A DNA stretch of 49,212 nucleotides, from positions 1-49,212 of the forward strand of contig JAHZIG010000020.1 in assembly GCA_019419865.1 (NCBI GenBank), read 5' to 3'. The DNA comes from Clostridiales bacterium. Its GTDB lineage: Bacteria > Bacillota > Clostridia > Monoglobales > Monoglobaceae. A program made the translations under genes and the position numbers. Of the stretch, positions 15,834 to 25,200 are shown one piece after another. Within the stretch, counting starts at the first letter, position 1; each line of letters opens with the position of its first letter. The notes beneath the pieces were generated by a model. That model was not told where the DNA came from. It worked only from the letters and a program-made list of their open reading frames with translations, and made no database searches.

Positions 15834-17564
15834 ATGGAAAAGAAATTGATGCTCGGCAACGAAGCCGTAGCGCGGGGTATGTATGAAAATTCCGTAAGAG
15901 TGGCGTCGGCTTATCCGGGTACTCCGAGTACGGAAATATCCGAATACGCCGCAAAGTACGATGAGATTTATGCGGAGTGGGCGCCTAACGAGAAGGTCGC
16001 GCTCGAGGTCGCTATAGGCGCGTCGGTCGGCGGAGCCAGGTCGCTTTGCGCTATGAAACACGTCGGCCTGAACGTCGCGGCGGATCCTTTGTTTACCGTC
16101 TCGTATACCGGCGTAAACGCTGGTCTGGTCATAGCGGTCGCGGACGACCCGAGCATGCACTCGTCTCAAAACGAGCAGGACAGCAGAAACTACGCCAAGG
16201 CGGCGAAAATACCGATGGTAGAGCCGTCGGACAGCCGCGAATGTAAGGAGTTTATAAAGTACGCGTACGAGCTCAGCGAAAAATACGACACGCCGATGTT
16301 ATTCAGGCTCAGCACAAGAGTCGCGCACTCGCAGAGCATAGTCGAGCTCGAGGAGCGCGACGAGGTCGAGGTAAAGGATTACGAGCCGGATATTGCGAAA
16401 TACGTAATGATGCCGGGCAACGCGATAAAGAAGCATCCTATCGTTGAAAAGCGGATAGCGGATATGACCGAATACGCGGAGACCACGCCGCTCAACAGGA
16501 TCGAATACGGCGATAAGAAAATCGGCGTTATCACCAGCGGAATGTGTTATAACTATGTAAAAGAAGCGTTTGGAGACGGCGTTTCGGTGCTTAAGCTGGG
16601 TATGACCTATCCGCTGCCGGTGAAGATGATAAAGGAGTTCGCGGCCGAGGTCGGTAAGCTCTACGTTGTGGAAGAACTCGACCCGTTTATCGAGGAGCAT
16701 TGCAGAAATATAGGGGTAGAGGTTATCGGGAAAGAATTGTTCCCGATATGCTACGAGTTCAGTACGAGAATGATAAAGGAGCTGATAACCGGGAAGCCGG
16801 GCGCGGAGTTCAGCGAGCCGGACGAGGAAGTTCCGGCAAGACCGCCGGTTCTATGTCCGGGATGTCCGCACAGGGGAATTTTCTATGTGCTGAATAAGAT
16901 GAAGCTGAACGTCTGCGGAGATATAGGCTGCTATACTTTAGGCGCGGTCGCGCCGCTGAACGCTATCCACACGGTCGTATGTATGGGAGCGAGCATAGGG
17001 ATGTCGTTCGGAATGTCTTTAGCCCGCGGCAAGGAGTTCGCTAAGAACACGGTCGCGGTACTGGGAGATTCGACCTTTATACATAGCGGCATAACCGGAC
17101 TTATCGAGATCGTTTACAATAAGGGGATCAACACCGTTTTGATACTGGATAATTCGATCACCGGAATGACCGGACATCAGGATAACCCGACGACAGGAAA
17201 GACGCTTAAGGGCGAGGCGACGAAGCAGGTCGATCTCGAGCTTTTGGGCAAAGCGGTCGGAATAGACAGGGTCAAGATCGTAGACCCGTTCGACCTTAAG
17301 CAATGCGAAACGGTTCTGAAAGAAGAACTGAGCGCCGACGAGCCGTCGTTGGTGATCGTGCAGAGACCCTGCGCGTTGCTTAAGAACGTCAAATTCCCGG
17401 GTCCGATACAGATCGACGCGGATAAGTGTAAAAAGTGCAGAATGTGCATGAAGCTGGGCTGCGGCGCTATCGTAGACCGCGGGACCCATTTGGAGATCGA
17501 TAAGACTCTGTGCGTGGGCTGCGGACTTTGCAAGAACGTCTGCAAGTTCGGCGCGATAGATTAA
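15834..17564 (+). CDS. iorA: Indolepyruvate ferredoxin oxidoreductase, alpha subunit
   Basis: The 576-residue protein is the large, thiamine-diphosphate-binding subunit of IorAB, which oxidatively decarboxylates indolepyruvate and other aryl-pyruvates to aryl-acetyl-CoA with ferredoxin as acceptor. Seen in order: a pyrimidine-binding domain (AYPGTPSTEI, near 25), a middle transketolase-like domain, the CPGCPHRG motif near 345, the thiamine-diphosphate-binding region (GDS...N) near 400, and two C-terminal 4Fe-4S motifs (CKKCRMCMKLGC; CVGCGLCKNVC). The ATG at 15834 is chosen because AGGAGG lies about 10 bp before it; a longer in-frame start at 15792 has no such site. iorB follows 124 bp later. 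Confidence 0.96.
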   Translation: MEKKLMLGNEAVARGMYENSVRVASAYPGTPSTEISEYAAKYDEIYAEWAPNEKVALEVAIGASVGGARSLCAMKHVGLNVAADPLFTVSYTGVNAGLVIAVADDPSMHSSQNEQDSRNYAKAAKIPMVEPSDSRECKEFIKYAYELSEKYDTPMLFRLSTRVAHSQSIVELEERDEVEVKDYEPDIAKYVMMPGNAIKKHPIVEKRIADMTEYAETTPLNRIEYGDKKIGVITSGMCYNYVKEAFGDGVSVLKLGMTYPLPVKMIKEFAAEVGKLYVVEELDPFIEEHCRNIGVEVIGKELFPICYEFSTRMIKELITGKPGAEFSEPDEEVPARPPVLCPGCPHRGIFYVLNKMKLNVCGDIGCYTLGAVAPLNAIHTVVCMGASIGMSFGMSLARGKEFAKNTVAVLGDSTFIHSGITGLIEIVYNKGINTVLILDNSITGMTGHQDNPTTGKTLKGEATKQVDLELLGKAVGIDRVKIVDPFDLKQCETVLKEELSADEPSLVIVQRPCALLKNVKFPGPIQIDADKCKKCRMCMKLGCGAIVDRGTHLEIDKTLCVGCGLCKNVCKFGAID

Positions 17565-17688
17565 CGCCGCGCCACGGACCGAACGGGAGAGAGCGTCCGA
17601 CAGGGCGCGTAAGATAGAGTTTGAATTTATGAATAGCCGCAGGCTCGAACGTCGGGCCCGCGCGCTTAGGATATAGGAGGAAAATGTA

Positions 17689-18258
17689 ATGGGATTATCG
17701 ATAATGATAGTCGGCGTTGGAGGACAGGGAACGCTTTTGGCGAGCAGGATCCTTGGTAATATGCTGCTCGGTCAGGGATACGACGTCAAGGTATCCGAGG
17801 TTCACGGTATGTCTCAGCGCGGCGGATCTGTTGTAACATACGTCAAATACGGCGACAAAGTAGACTCGCCGATAGTGGATAAGGGCGAGGCGGATATAAT
17901 ACTCGCCTTCGAGGAGCTTGAAGCGTACAGGTATTTGCCTTATCTCAAAAAGGGCGGCCGCATAATCTGCAACACGCAGAATATAGACCCCATGCCCGTT
18001 ATTATAGGCGCTAAGGAGTATCCTGAGAATATAATCGAGAAGCTTAAGAATAAGGAGATCGACGTTGTTTCGGTAGACGCGGAAGAGCTTGCGTATAAGG
18101 CCGGAAACGTTAAGACGGTGAACGTGGCTTTGATCGGTCTGATGTCAAAATCTACGGACATACCGGAAGAGGTATGGCTCGACGCGATAAAGTCTACGGT
18201 CCCGCCGAAAGTCTTAGACGTTAACATAGAGGCGTTTAAGCTGGGCAGAAGCGCGTAA
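17689..18258 (+). CDS. iorB: Indolepyruvate ferredoxin oxidoreductase, beta subunit
   Basis: The 189-residue protein is the small gamma-type subunit that pairs with IorA. It has the GVGGQGTLLASRILG glycine-rich opening and the HGMSQRGGSV motif near residue 40, both typical of 2-oxoacid:acceptor oxidoreductase gamma domains. The length fits IorB. The ATG follows TAGGAGGA. It is the third gene of the paaK-iorA-iorB set. Confidence 0.95.
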   Translation: MGLSIMIVGVGGQGTLLASRILGNMLLGQGYDVKVSEVHGMSQRGGSVVTYVKYGDKVDSPIVDKGEADIILAFEELEAYRYLPYLKKGGRIICNTQNIDPMPVIIGAKEYPENIIEKLKNKEIDVVSVDAEELAYKAGNVKTVNVALIGLMSKSTDIPEEVWLDAIKSTVPPKVLDVNIEAFKLGRSA

Positions 18259-18316
18259 GCGGGAGCCGCCGCCTAAGCGGTTTGAGTTTGGTAGAATTAA
18301 ATATTTTAATAAATGC

Positions 18317-18380
18317 GATTTGGGATTTGAAAAAAGATTATTAACGTTACCCCAAATCCAAAAAAATCTTTTTATGGAGG
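18317..18380 (+). promoter_or_regulatory. Leader with two interleaved stems before the ACT-domain gene
   Basis: GATTTGGG (18317-18324) can pair with CCCAAATC (18351-18358), and AAAAAGATT (18331-18339) with AATCTTTTT (18365-18373). The halves interleave, so they form either a pseudoknot or two exclusive hairpins. The GGAGG site (18376-18380) follows directly. It may control translation or early termination of the ACT gene; this is read from base pairing only. Confidence 0.45.
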
Positions 18381-18387
18381 TAATAGA

Positions 18388-18831
18388 ATGTTTATTAAGC
18401 AAATATCGGTATTTATGGAGAATCGTCCCGGAAGACTGGCCGAGATCACCAAAGTGTTGTCGGATAACGGTATAGATATGCGCGCGATAAATATCGCGGA
18501 TACGACCGATTACGGAATACTCAGAATGATAGTAAACGACGAGGTTAAGGCCGAAAAAGTCCTGCGCGAGAACAACATGACCGCGAGCGTTACCGACGTT
18601 ATAGCTATATCCATCCCGGATACGGTCGGCGCGTTCAGCACGGTGATAAACTTGCTCAAGGATAAGGATATAAGCATTGAATATATCTATTCGTTTATCG
18701 GCGAGAAGTCGAGTAAAGCCGTTATTGTCATAAAGACGAATAAGCTTGACGAATCTTTGGAAGCGCTTAAAAATAACGGAGTTGTGGTACTGACTAAAGA
18801 GGAAGTGAATAATCTGGAGTATGCAGAGTAA
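18388..18831 (+). CDS. Tandem ACT-domain protein
   Basis: The 147-residue protein consists of two ACT-like domains (residues about 1-70 and 71-147); the first begins FMENRPGRLAEITKVLSDNGID and the second IPDTVGAFSTVINLLKDKDISIEYIYSF. ACT domains bind amino acids and usually regulate enzymes. Stand-alone ACT proteins are often next to paaK and iorAB, so a sensor for an aromatic or branched-chain amino acid is plausible. There is no catalytic domain. GGAGG lies 7 bp before the ATG. The next gene starts inside this one by an 11-bp overlap, suggesting translational coupling. Confidence 0.88.
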   Translation: MFIKQISVFMENRPGRLAEITKVLSDNGIDMRAINIADTTDYGILRMIVNDEVKAEKVLRENNMTASVTDVIAISIPDTVGAFSTVINLLKDKDISIEYIYSFIGEKSSKAVIVIKTNKLDESLEALKNNGVVVLTKEEVNNLEYAE

Positions 18832-20104
18832 CGAGATAGAGATACTTAAAGACAGGTTCCGGCTGAGCGAAAAAACTATAGAGCTTTACGCCGAGGCCGA
18901 GAAGGAGCTGGAAGGCGAGTTTAAGAAGATCGACGCCGCCGCGGCGTATAACCAGCTCAAGGTTTTGAGCGAGTTTCAAAAAAACAGGGTCTCTTACGCC
19001 CATTTCGGCGAGACGTCGGGATACGGTTACGACGATATGGGTCGAGATACCCTCGATAAGATATACGCGGGAGTATTCGGCGCGGAGGACGCCATGGTAA
19101 GACACAACATCGTCTCCGGCACGCAGGCGATAGCGGCGTGTCTCTACGGAGTTCTGCGCCCGGGCGATCTGCTGGTTTCGGTCGCGGGGCGGCCTTACGA
19201 TACGCTCGAGGAGGTTATCGGTCTCAGAGGCGAGCCCGATTCGGGATCGCTGGCGGATTTAGGCGTGACGTACGGACAGGTCGATCTGACCGAAAGCGGC
19301 GAGCCGGACTTTGGCGCGATAGCCGATAAGATAGAGAAGAATAATGTTAAGGCGTCGCTGATCCAGCGTTCGAGGGGTTACGACTGGCGCGATTCGCTTA
19401 CGGTGGATACGATAGGCGAGATAATAAAGACGATAAAAGCGGCGGATAAAGACGTTATATGCATCGTCGACAACTGCTACGGCGAGTTTGTCGAGACGAA
19501 AGAACCGACGGACGTCGGAGCCGATCTCATAGTCGGATCTCTTATCAAGAACGCGGGCGGGAGCCTCGCGCTGAGCGGCGGTTATATTGCCGGAAGAGCC
19601 GACCTGGTCGAGAAGGTGAGCTACAGACTGACCGCGCCGGGGCTCGGCAAGCACGTAGGCGCCAGCCTTGGAATGAACAGGAATATGTATCAGGGACTAT
19701 TCATGGCGCCCCATATAGTGGCGCAAAGTCTTAAAACGGCGTCGTTGTGCGCTTGGATGATGAAGAAGCTCGGTTTCGAGGTCTGTCCGGACGTCGGGAC
19801 AAAGCGCAGCGATATTATACAGGCGGTGAAGTTCGGCTCGGCGGAAAAGGTTATAAAATTCTGTCAGGCGATCCAGAAGGGTTCGCCGATCGACAGCTAC
19901 GTCACGCCGGAGCCGTGGGATATGCCCGGATACGAGGATCAGGTTATAATGGCGGCCGGAGCCTTCGTACAGGGAGCTTCGATAGAGTTGTCGGCGGACG
20001 CTCCGATATGCGAGCCATACGTTGCGTATATGCAGGGCGGAATAGTATACGACGCCGCCAAGATAGGGATACTCAAGGCGGTCGATTTGTTGATCGCAGA
20101 GTAA
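18821..20104 (+). CDS. PLP-dependent methionine gamma-lyase family protein (YnbB-like)
   Basis: The 427-residue enzyme belongs to the fold-type I PLP family annotated as aluminium-resistance/YnbB, related to Met gamma-lyase and cystathionine gamma-synthase. Visible are an N-terminal helical region, a GTQAIAACLYGVLRPGD segment (about residues 94-110), the PLP-contacting DNCYGEF near 213, and the likely Schiff-base Lys near 243 (SLIKNAGGSLA). It may cleave sulfur amino acids, but the biochemistry of this branch is poorly known. It overlaps the ACT gene by 11 bp, using GAGGAAG about 20 bp upstream and GGAG close by, and ends the operon at a hairpin (20126-20157). Confidence 0.87.
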   Translation: MQSNEIEILKDRFRLSEKTIELYAEAEKELEGEFKKIDAAAAYNQLKVLSEFQKNRVSYAHFGETSGYGYDDMGRDTLDKIYAGVFGAEDAMVRHNIVSGTQAIAACLYGVLRPGDLLVSVAGRPYDTLEEVIGLRGEPDSGSLADLGVTYGQVDLTESGEPDFGAIADKIEKNNVKASLIQRSRGYDWRDSLTVDTIGEIIKTIKAADKDVICIVDNCYGEFVETKEPTDVGADLIVGSLIKNAGGSLALSGGYIAGRADLVEKVSYRLTAPGLGKHVGASLGMNRNMYQGLFMAPHIVAQSLKTASLCAWMMKKLGFEVCPDVGTKRSDIIQAVKFGSAEKVIKFCQAIQKGSPIDSYVTPEPWDMPGYEDQVIMAAGAFVQGASIELSADAPICEPYVAYMQGGIVYDAAKIGILKAVDLLIAE

Positions 20105-20125
20105 AGTTTGATAAGTTTGTTATTC

Positions 20126-20157
20126 GGGAGCGGCGAATTTGACCGCTTCCGTTTTTA
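20126..20157 (+). terminator. Terminator after the YnbB-like gene
   Basis: GGGAGCGG (20126-20133) pairs with CCGCTTCC (20143-20150) with wobble, followed by G and five Ts. Confidence 0.65.
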
Positions 20158-20437
20158 TATTAGTTAGAGTTTTTATCGATTTACGGATCGATCGAATCAT
20201 GGATCAAATTAAATTGCAAGCCGCCGATCGGGTATAGCCGTATAAGGCGCCTCGATCTAACGAGCCGCCGCGAGCGTCCGCAGACCGCGCCGGGACAAAT
20301 TGCGATAACGCCGCGGATCGAAACTTGCGGGCGCCGAATGGATAAAACGCGGACGGATCGCTTTCTGTTTTAGATAAAACGCCGGAAGAATAGGATCGGT
20401 AGAATATATTTTTTATATATTATACCCGTTTAATTAT
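20158..20437. other. Intergenic region before lysA
   Basis: About 280 bp, GC-rich in the first two-thirds and AT-rich just before the lysA promoter. I see no gene, tRNA, recognisable riboswitch or repeat. Confidence 0.5.
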
Positions 20438-20466
20438 TTGACAAAGAAGCCCATATATGATAAAAT
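20438..20466 (+). promoter_or_regulatory. Sigma-A promoter of lysA
   Basis: A consensus TTGACA (20438-20443) and TAAAAT (20461-20466) are spaced by 17 bp, about 90 bp before the lysA start. Confidence 0.75.
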
Positions 20467-20556
20467 TCATTTTTAAGGATAAAAAACAATTTCAGTGGAT
20501 TTTAATGACTTTGAAGCTGATAACCGACACAATATACAGATAAAGGAGTATTGCAA

Positions 20557-21858
20557 ATGAGTTTTGTAATGAACTGTTTGGACGTTAACGAAAAGGGCGA
20601 ATTGAGGATAGGCGGGGCCGATCTGACCGAGGTCGCAAAGAAGTACGGCACGCCCGCGTACGTTATGGATGAAAACGAGATTCGCCGTAACTGCAGAGTG
20701 TATACCAAAGCGATGAACGATTACTACGACGGGAACGGCATCGTTCTCTACGCCAGCAAGGCGCTCTCCTGCAAATATATATATAAGATAATGGCGGAGG
20801 AGAATATGGGCGTGGACGTCGTATCCGGCGGAGAATTGTACACCGCGCTGAAGGCCGGTTTTCCTGCGGATAAGATATACTTCCACGGAAATAACAAGAC
20901 AGAAGACGAGCTTAGGATGGCTATTGAAAACGGCGTCGGCAGGATAGTGGTCGACAATATTTTCGAGCTCGAGGCGCTCGATAAATTATCCGGCGAATAC
21001 GGCAAAAAGAGCGCGATAATGTTTAGGATCAAGCCTGGTATCGACGCGCACACTCACAGTTTCGTTCAAACGGGTCAGATAGACTCCAAATTCGGCGTGG
21101 CTTTAGAGACCGGCGAGGCGGAGGAGATAGTTAAGCGGGCGAGCGAGATGGAAAACGTGGCCGTCGTCGGCTTACACTGCCATATCGGTTCTCAGATATT
21201 TGAGCTCGCGCCGTTTGAGCTTGCGGCTGAGAAAATGATGAATTTTATCGGCGATATCAAAGATAAATACGCAGTAGAGACTGACGAGTTGAATTTAGGC
21301 GGAGGCTACGGCATAAAATACGTAGATACGGACGCGCCGATCGATTATGACAAATACATCGAGGCGGTTTCCAAGGTAGCGCGCAGGATAGCCGACGAAA
21401 GGGGACTTAAGCTTCCGTTTATGGTAATGGAGCCGGGGCGCTCTATCGTCGCTCCGGCCGGACTCACGCTGTATACTATAGGCGCGGTCAAGGAGATACC
21501 GGGAGTCAGGACGTACGTCTCGGTAGACGGCGGTATGGGAGACAACCCGAGGTATATAATGTACGAGAGCGAATACGAGGCCGTAGCCGTCGGAAATCCG
21601 AACGGCGATAAGGAGATGACCGCGACCATAGCGGGCAAGTGCTGCGAGTCGGGAGACGTTCTCGTTAAAGACGCGAAACTGCCCAAGGTCAAAAACGGCG
21701 ATCTGCTCGCGGTGCTCGCGACCGGCGCGTATAATTATTCGATGGCGAGCAACTACAACAGGATACCCCGCCCGCCGATCGTGATGATAAAGGACGGAGA
21801 AATGAAACTCGCTGTAAAGCGCGAATCTTACGACGATCTGATCGCATGCGATCTGTAA
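20557..21858 (+). CDS. lysA: Diaminopimelate decarboxylase
   Basis: The 433-residue enzyme is a fold-type III PLP decarboxylase that converts meso-diaminopimelate to L-lysine. The PLP lysine is Lys68 in YASKALS. HCHIGSQI (about 205), EPGRSIV (about 300), the CESGD segment and GAYNYSMASNYN (about 390) are all in place. The ATG at 20557 has AAAGGAG about 8 bp upstream; an in-frame TTG two codons earlier is a less likely start. No lysine riboswitch was recognised upstream. Confidence 0.96.
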   Translation: MSFVMNCLDVNEKGELRIGGADLTEVAKKYGTPAYVMDENEIRRNCRVYTKAMNDYYDGNGIVLYASKALSCKYIYKIMAEENMGVDVVSGGELYTALKAGFPADKIYFHGNNKTEDELRMAIENGVGRIVVDNIFELEALDKLSGEYGKKSAIMFRIKPGIDAHTHSFVQTGQIDSKFGVALETGEAEEIVKRASEMENVAVVGLHCHIGSQIFELAPFELAAEKMMNFIGDIKDKYAVETDELNLGGGYGIKYVDTDAPIDYDKYIEAVSKVARRIADERGLKLPFMVMEPGRSIVAPAGLTLYTIGAVKEIPGVRTYVSVDGGMGDNPRYIMYESEYEAVAVGNPNGDKEMTATIAGKCCESGDVLVKDAKLPKVKNGDLLAVLATGAYNYSMASNYNRIPRPPIVMIKDGEMKLAVKRESYDDLIACDL

Positions 21859-21994
21859 GTTTATTCGGTGCGATAACCGCAATATTCAGAGCCGGAGTAA
21901 AATCGGGTTTGGTAGTATGACTCAAGCGCCGTTTAGGCGAATATAATAAATTTGAAAGCGCCTTAATTATAAGCCGCGCTGCTGGAGGTAAAAT

Positions 21995-22684
21995 ATGTTA
22001 TTTAGCGTTTTATCAGGTTCGGGTTCTATAGGCTATAAGATAATAAGCGTCCTTATAATAGCGGTGTGCACTCTGCTCTCCATAACCCTTCACGAGTTGG
22101 GTCACGGCTTTATGGCCTACCTTTTGGGAGACAGGACCGCGAAATATAACGGCAGGCTCTCGCTCAATCCGCTGTCGCATTTGGATCCTATAGGAGCGCT
22201 GTGCCTGTTCCTGTTCGGCTTCGGATGGGCTAAGCCGGTTCCGGTAAACCCGTATAACTTCAAGAACATGAAGGGCGGCATGGTTCTCACGTCCATAGCC
22301 GGTCCGCTGATGAACTTTATTATAGCGTTCTTCTCGACCGTTATCACTACGATAGTGGGAAATATGACGTTTTCGTCCGCGGGCTTTTTGTATAGCGCGA
22401 TGTCGGCCGTATATATGATATTCAACTATTTAGCGATACTTAATCTGGGCTTGGGATTATTTAATCTGATACCGATCCCGCCGCTCGACGGCTCCAAGAT
22501 ACTCGGGGCGCTCTTGCCCACGAACGCTTATTTTAAATATATGCAGTATGAGAGATTCGGCTTTATAATACTGATCTTGATCATAAACATGCCGTTCTTC
22601 AATCGCATACTGTATACTTGCATGAACGCCGTGCTGAGTTTCTACGATTTTATCATAAGCGGCGCGCTGTCGATATTTATGTGA
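21995..22684 (+). CDS. Site-2 protease family (M50) membrane protein
   Basis: The 229-residue membrane protein has five or six hydrophobic segments. The zinc site HELGHG (His33, Glu34, His37) lies in the first segments, and NLIPIPPLDGSK supplies the third ligand Asp near residue 165. These features mark intramembrane metalloproteases of the YwhC/Rv-type group. Its substrate is unknown. It precedes scpA and scpB, a common clostridial order, with AGGAGG-like TGGAGG at its start. Confidence 0.92.
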   Translation: MLFSVLSGSGSIGYKIISVLIIAVCTLLSITLHELGHGFMAYLLGDRTAKYNGRLSLNPLSHLDPIGALCLFLFGFGWAKPVPVNPYNFKNMKGGMVLTSIAGPLMNFIIAFFSTVITTIVGNMTFSSAGFLYSAMSAVYMIFNYLAILNLGLGLFNLIPIPPLDGSKILGALLPTNAYFKYMQYERFGFIILILIINMPFFNRILYTCMNAVLSFYDFIISGALSIFM

Positions 22685-22770
22685 CGATTATAGAGAGCGT
22701 TTAAAGCGCCGGCAAAACAAGCCGGTTTGTCGGCGCGGGCTTTGGAGAAAGAAGGAACGATCTAACCGAT

Positions 22771-23538
22771 ATGGAACAGCTAAAATTTAAGATAAGCGAC
22801 TTTGAAGGGCCTCTGGATCTGCTTTTGGTTCTTATCAAAAAGAATAAAGTCAATATATACGATATTCCCATATCGCTTATCCTCGACCAGTACATGGCCG
22901 TTATGGACGAGATGAAGGAATACGATCTCGAGGTATCGAGCGAGTTTTTGGTGTTGGCGGCGACGCTGATCCAGATAAAGTCGCGAATGCTTCTGCCGAA
23001 GCCCGAGGAGGAAGAGGACGGCGAGGATCCCCGCGAGGAGATAGTAAGGCGGCTTATCGAGTACAAGAAGGTCAAGGCCGCGGCCGAGTATCTTGCGGGG
23101 CGGCAGAATATAGGCGCGATGCAGTTTTATAAGAGCCCGGACGTTATCGAGCCGCCGCCGGCCGAGTGGAATTATTCCAAGCTGACGCCCGAGAATCTGG
23201 TAGCCGCCTATAAACGCGCGTATCAGAAGATGGAGCGCAGACTTCCGCCGCCGAAGCAGAATTTCAGCGGCATAGTCGGACACGAGAAGGTCTCGGTCAG
23301 GACGAGGGTAAAAAATATTTGGGACAAACTCGTGAGCGCCGGCAAAGTGATGTTTAAAGAGATGTTTAAAAATATCAAGACCCGGCCCGAGGCGGTCGCT
23401 TCGTTTTTGGCCGTGCTTGAGATGATCAAGCAGAACAGGGTCCGCGTCGAATACAAGGACGAACGGGATATATCTAATCCGACGGTATATAAGACGAACG
23501 ACGGCGACGATCTGGACTTGGACGTTATCGAAGATTAG
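22771..23538 (+). CDS. scpA: Segregation and condensation protein A
   Basis: The 255-residue kleisin is of normal length for ScpA, which bridges SMC heads in the Smc-ScpAB condensin. The N-terminal motif FEGPLDLLLVLI and the VSSEFLVLAATLIQIKSRMLLP segment (about residues 55-75) are the family signatures, and the C-terminal winged-helix segment is intact. It is followed by scpB 44 bp later. Confidence 0.96.
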   Translation: MEQLKFKISDFEGPLDLLLVLIKKNKVNIYDIPISLILDQYMAVMDEMKEYDLEVSSEFLVLAATLIQIKSRMLLPKPEEEEDGEDPREEIVRRLIEYKKVKAAAEYLAGRQNIGAMQFYKSPDVIEPPPAEWNYSKLTPENLVAAYKRAYQKMERRLPPPKQNFSGIVGHEKVSVRTRVKNIWDKLVSAGKVMFKEMFKNIKTRPEAVASFLAVLEMIKQNRVRVEYKDERDISNPTVYKTNDGDDLDLDVIED

Positions 23539-23582
23539 CATAAGCCGCGCGAGACGAAGCCAAAGGAGAACTAACAGAGATC

Positions 23583-24230
23583 ATGGAGATAAGAGAAATA
23601 CAGGCGATCATCGAGAGCTTGCTCTTCGCCGCCGGGGAGCCGGTCGAGCTGGACAGGCTCGCCGATATAGTGGACGTTGACAAACGCTCGCTTAGGGATA
23701 TAATAAAAAATATGATGGATTCGTACAACTACGAGCGCAGAGGCATACACATAATACGTATGGAGGACTCGTATCAGATGTGCACGAGGAGCGAATACCA
23801 CGATTATGTCGCGGCGCTCGCTCAGCCCAGACGTAAGATGCAGCTTTCCAACGCCGCTATCGAGGTTTTATCCATCGTAGCGTATAAACAGCCCGTCACC
23901 AGGGCGACAATAGAAAATATACGCGGGGTCAACTGCGATTATATAGTAAACAGGCTTATAGAGCGCGGATTCGTATGCGAGGTCGGCAGACTCGACGCGC
24001 CCGGAAAACCGATATTGTTTGGGACCACCAAGCATTTTCTGAGGATATTCGGCATACAGGAGCTTTCGGAGCTTCCCGAATTTGAAAGATTCGGCGATTC
24101 GGAAGACGCGGACGAGCAGATGGAGCTGTTTGAAGAGAATACCGAGCAGGTAGAGTTCGACGTATTGGACGGCGGTTTAGAGGACGACAAGACCGATTCG
24201 GACTTCTCCGAGAAAAACGGAGCGTCTTAA
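23583..24230 (+). CDS. scpB: Segregation and condensation protein B
   Basis: The 215-residue protein is the second condensin accessory subunit, with tandem winged helices. The signatures are the opening QAIIESLLFAAGEPV, LSIVAYKQPVTRATIENIRGV (about 97-117) and the second-wing LDAPGKPILFGTTKHFL. A Glu/Asp-rich tail of about 50 residues follows, typical in Firmicutes. It acts with ScpA and Smc on the nucleoid. Confidence 0.96.
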   Translation: MEIREIQAIIESLLFAAGEPVELDRLADIVDVDKRSLRDIIKNMMDSYNYERRGIHIIRMEDSYQMCTRSEYHDYVAALAQPRRKMQLSNAAIEVLSIVAYKQPVTRATIENIRGVNCDYIVNRLIERGFVCEVGRLDAPGKPILFGTTKHFLRIFGIQELSELPEFERFGDSEDADEQMELFEENTEQVEFDVLDGGLEDDKTDSDFSEKNGAS

Positions 24231-24360
24231 GAAAGCCTCGGTTATATCCGAAAATAGTACTGATATTTGTCGCGCCCCGGGATATAGATAGGCGCGGCCG
24301 AGCGGACGCGGGCTTTAAGAAATTCGCGGCGCCGACGGCGAGTTGTTTGCGGAGGAAAAA

Positions 24361-25128
24361 ATGCGGTATGTGTTGATTGTATTGGCGCTTATAATTTTGC
24401 TGATAGTATTAGCGCTATTTTCGGATATAACCCTAAAGATAAAATTAAGCGATAAGAGAACGAGAGCCGTTTTGAGAGTATTCGGAGTTATTAAAAAGGA
24501 ATTTCCGATAGACGAAGAAGAAGCGGCCGAGACCAAAGACGCAGCCGCGGCTGAAAAGCAGGGCGCGCCCTCCGAGCGCGAAGCCGCGGCGGACGACCGG
24601 GAAAAAGACGAAAGCGGCGATACCGGCGGCGAAAAAGATGGAATAATTACAAGAATTTTGATTAGAATAAAGAATGACGCGAGGGACGTTTTCGGATTAT
24701 TTCCGATCGTCGAGGTGGACAGGCTGATCGGCGTGATAGAGGAGTACGCGCGGATATATAAAGGCTATAAGCTGACCCTAAAGAGCTTTATCGGTCATAT
24801 GCGCCGAAAGATCAGGATAACCGAGTGCGATATATTCATAAAGTACGGCGCCGGGGATCCCGCCGACACGGGCATAGCTTACGGCGGAGTATGCGCCGCC
24901 GCGCCGGTTATGTATTCGTTCCTGAGCGGGTATTTTAGGATATGTTACCCCAAGATAGTATTCGAGCCTAAATACTACGAAAAGACGCTCGAGTACGAGA
25001 TAGACTTAAAATTTAAGCTTAAAGCGGCGTTCATACTCAGCGCCCTTACGGTCTCCGCTTTTCGCGCCCTGGCCGAATACGTCAAGTATTTAAGGCTGAG
25101 GAAAGAAAATATGGAAGATATGAGCTAA
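24361..25128 (+). CDS. DUF2953 family membrane-anchored protein
   Basis: The protein of about 255 residues starts with one membrane helix (residues 2-24), has a charged Ala/Glu/Lys/Asp linker (about 50-90), and a C-terminal DUF2953-like domain (about 100-240) with EC.I..GAGDPADTG near 157 and a hydrophobic FLSGYF segment. Its role is unknown; in Clostridia it is usually next to ytfJ in sporulation-linked clusters. The ATG at 24361 is preferred because GCGGAGG lies 5-11 bp before it. An in-frame TTG six codons upstream lacks such a site. Confidence 0.82.
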   Translation: MRYVLIVLALIILLIVLALFSDITLKIKLSDKRTRAVLRVFGVIKKEFPIDEEEAAETKDAAAAEKQGAPSEREAAADDREKDESGDTGGEKDGIITRILIRIKNDARDVFGLFPIVEVDRLIGVIEEYARIYKGYKLTLKSFIGHMRRKIRITECDIFIKYGAGDPADTGIAYGGVCAAAPVMYSFLSGYFRICYPKIVFEPKYYEKTLEYEIDLKFKLKAAFILSALTVSAFRALAEYVKYLRLRKENMEDMS

Positions 25129-25200
25129 TAAAAATAAATTCGAGAGTAATTAAAGTATAAATTTATATATTCAAATTTGATTTGGAAAGGAATGTGCGTT

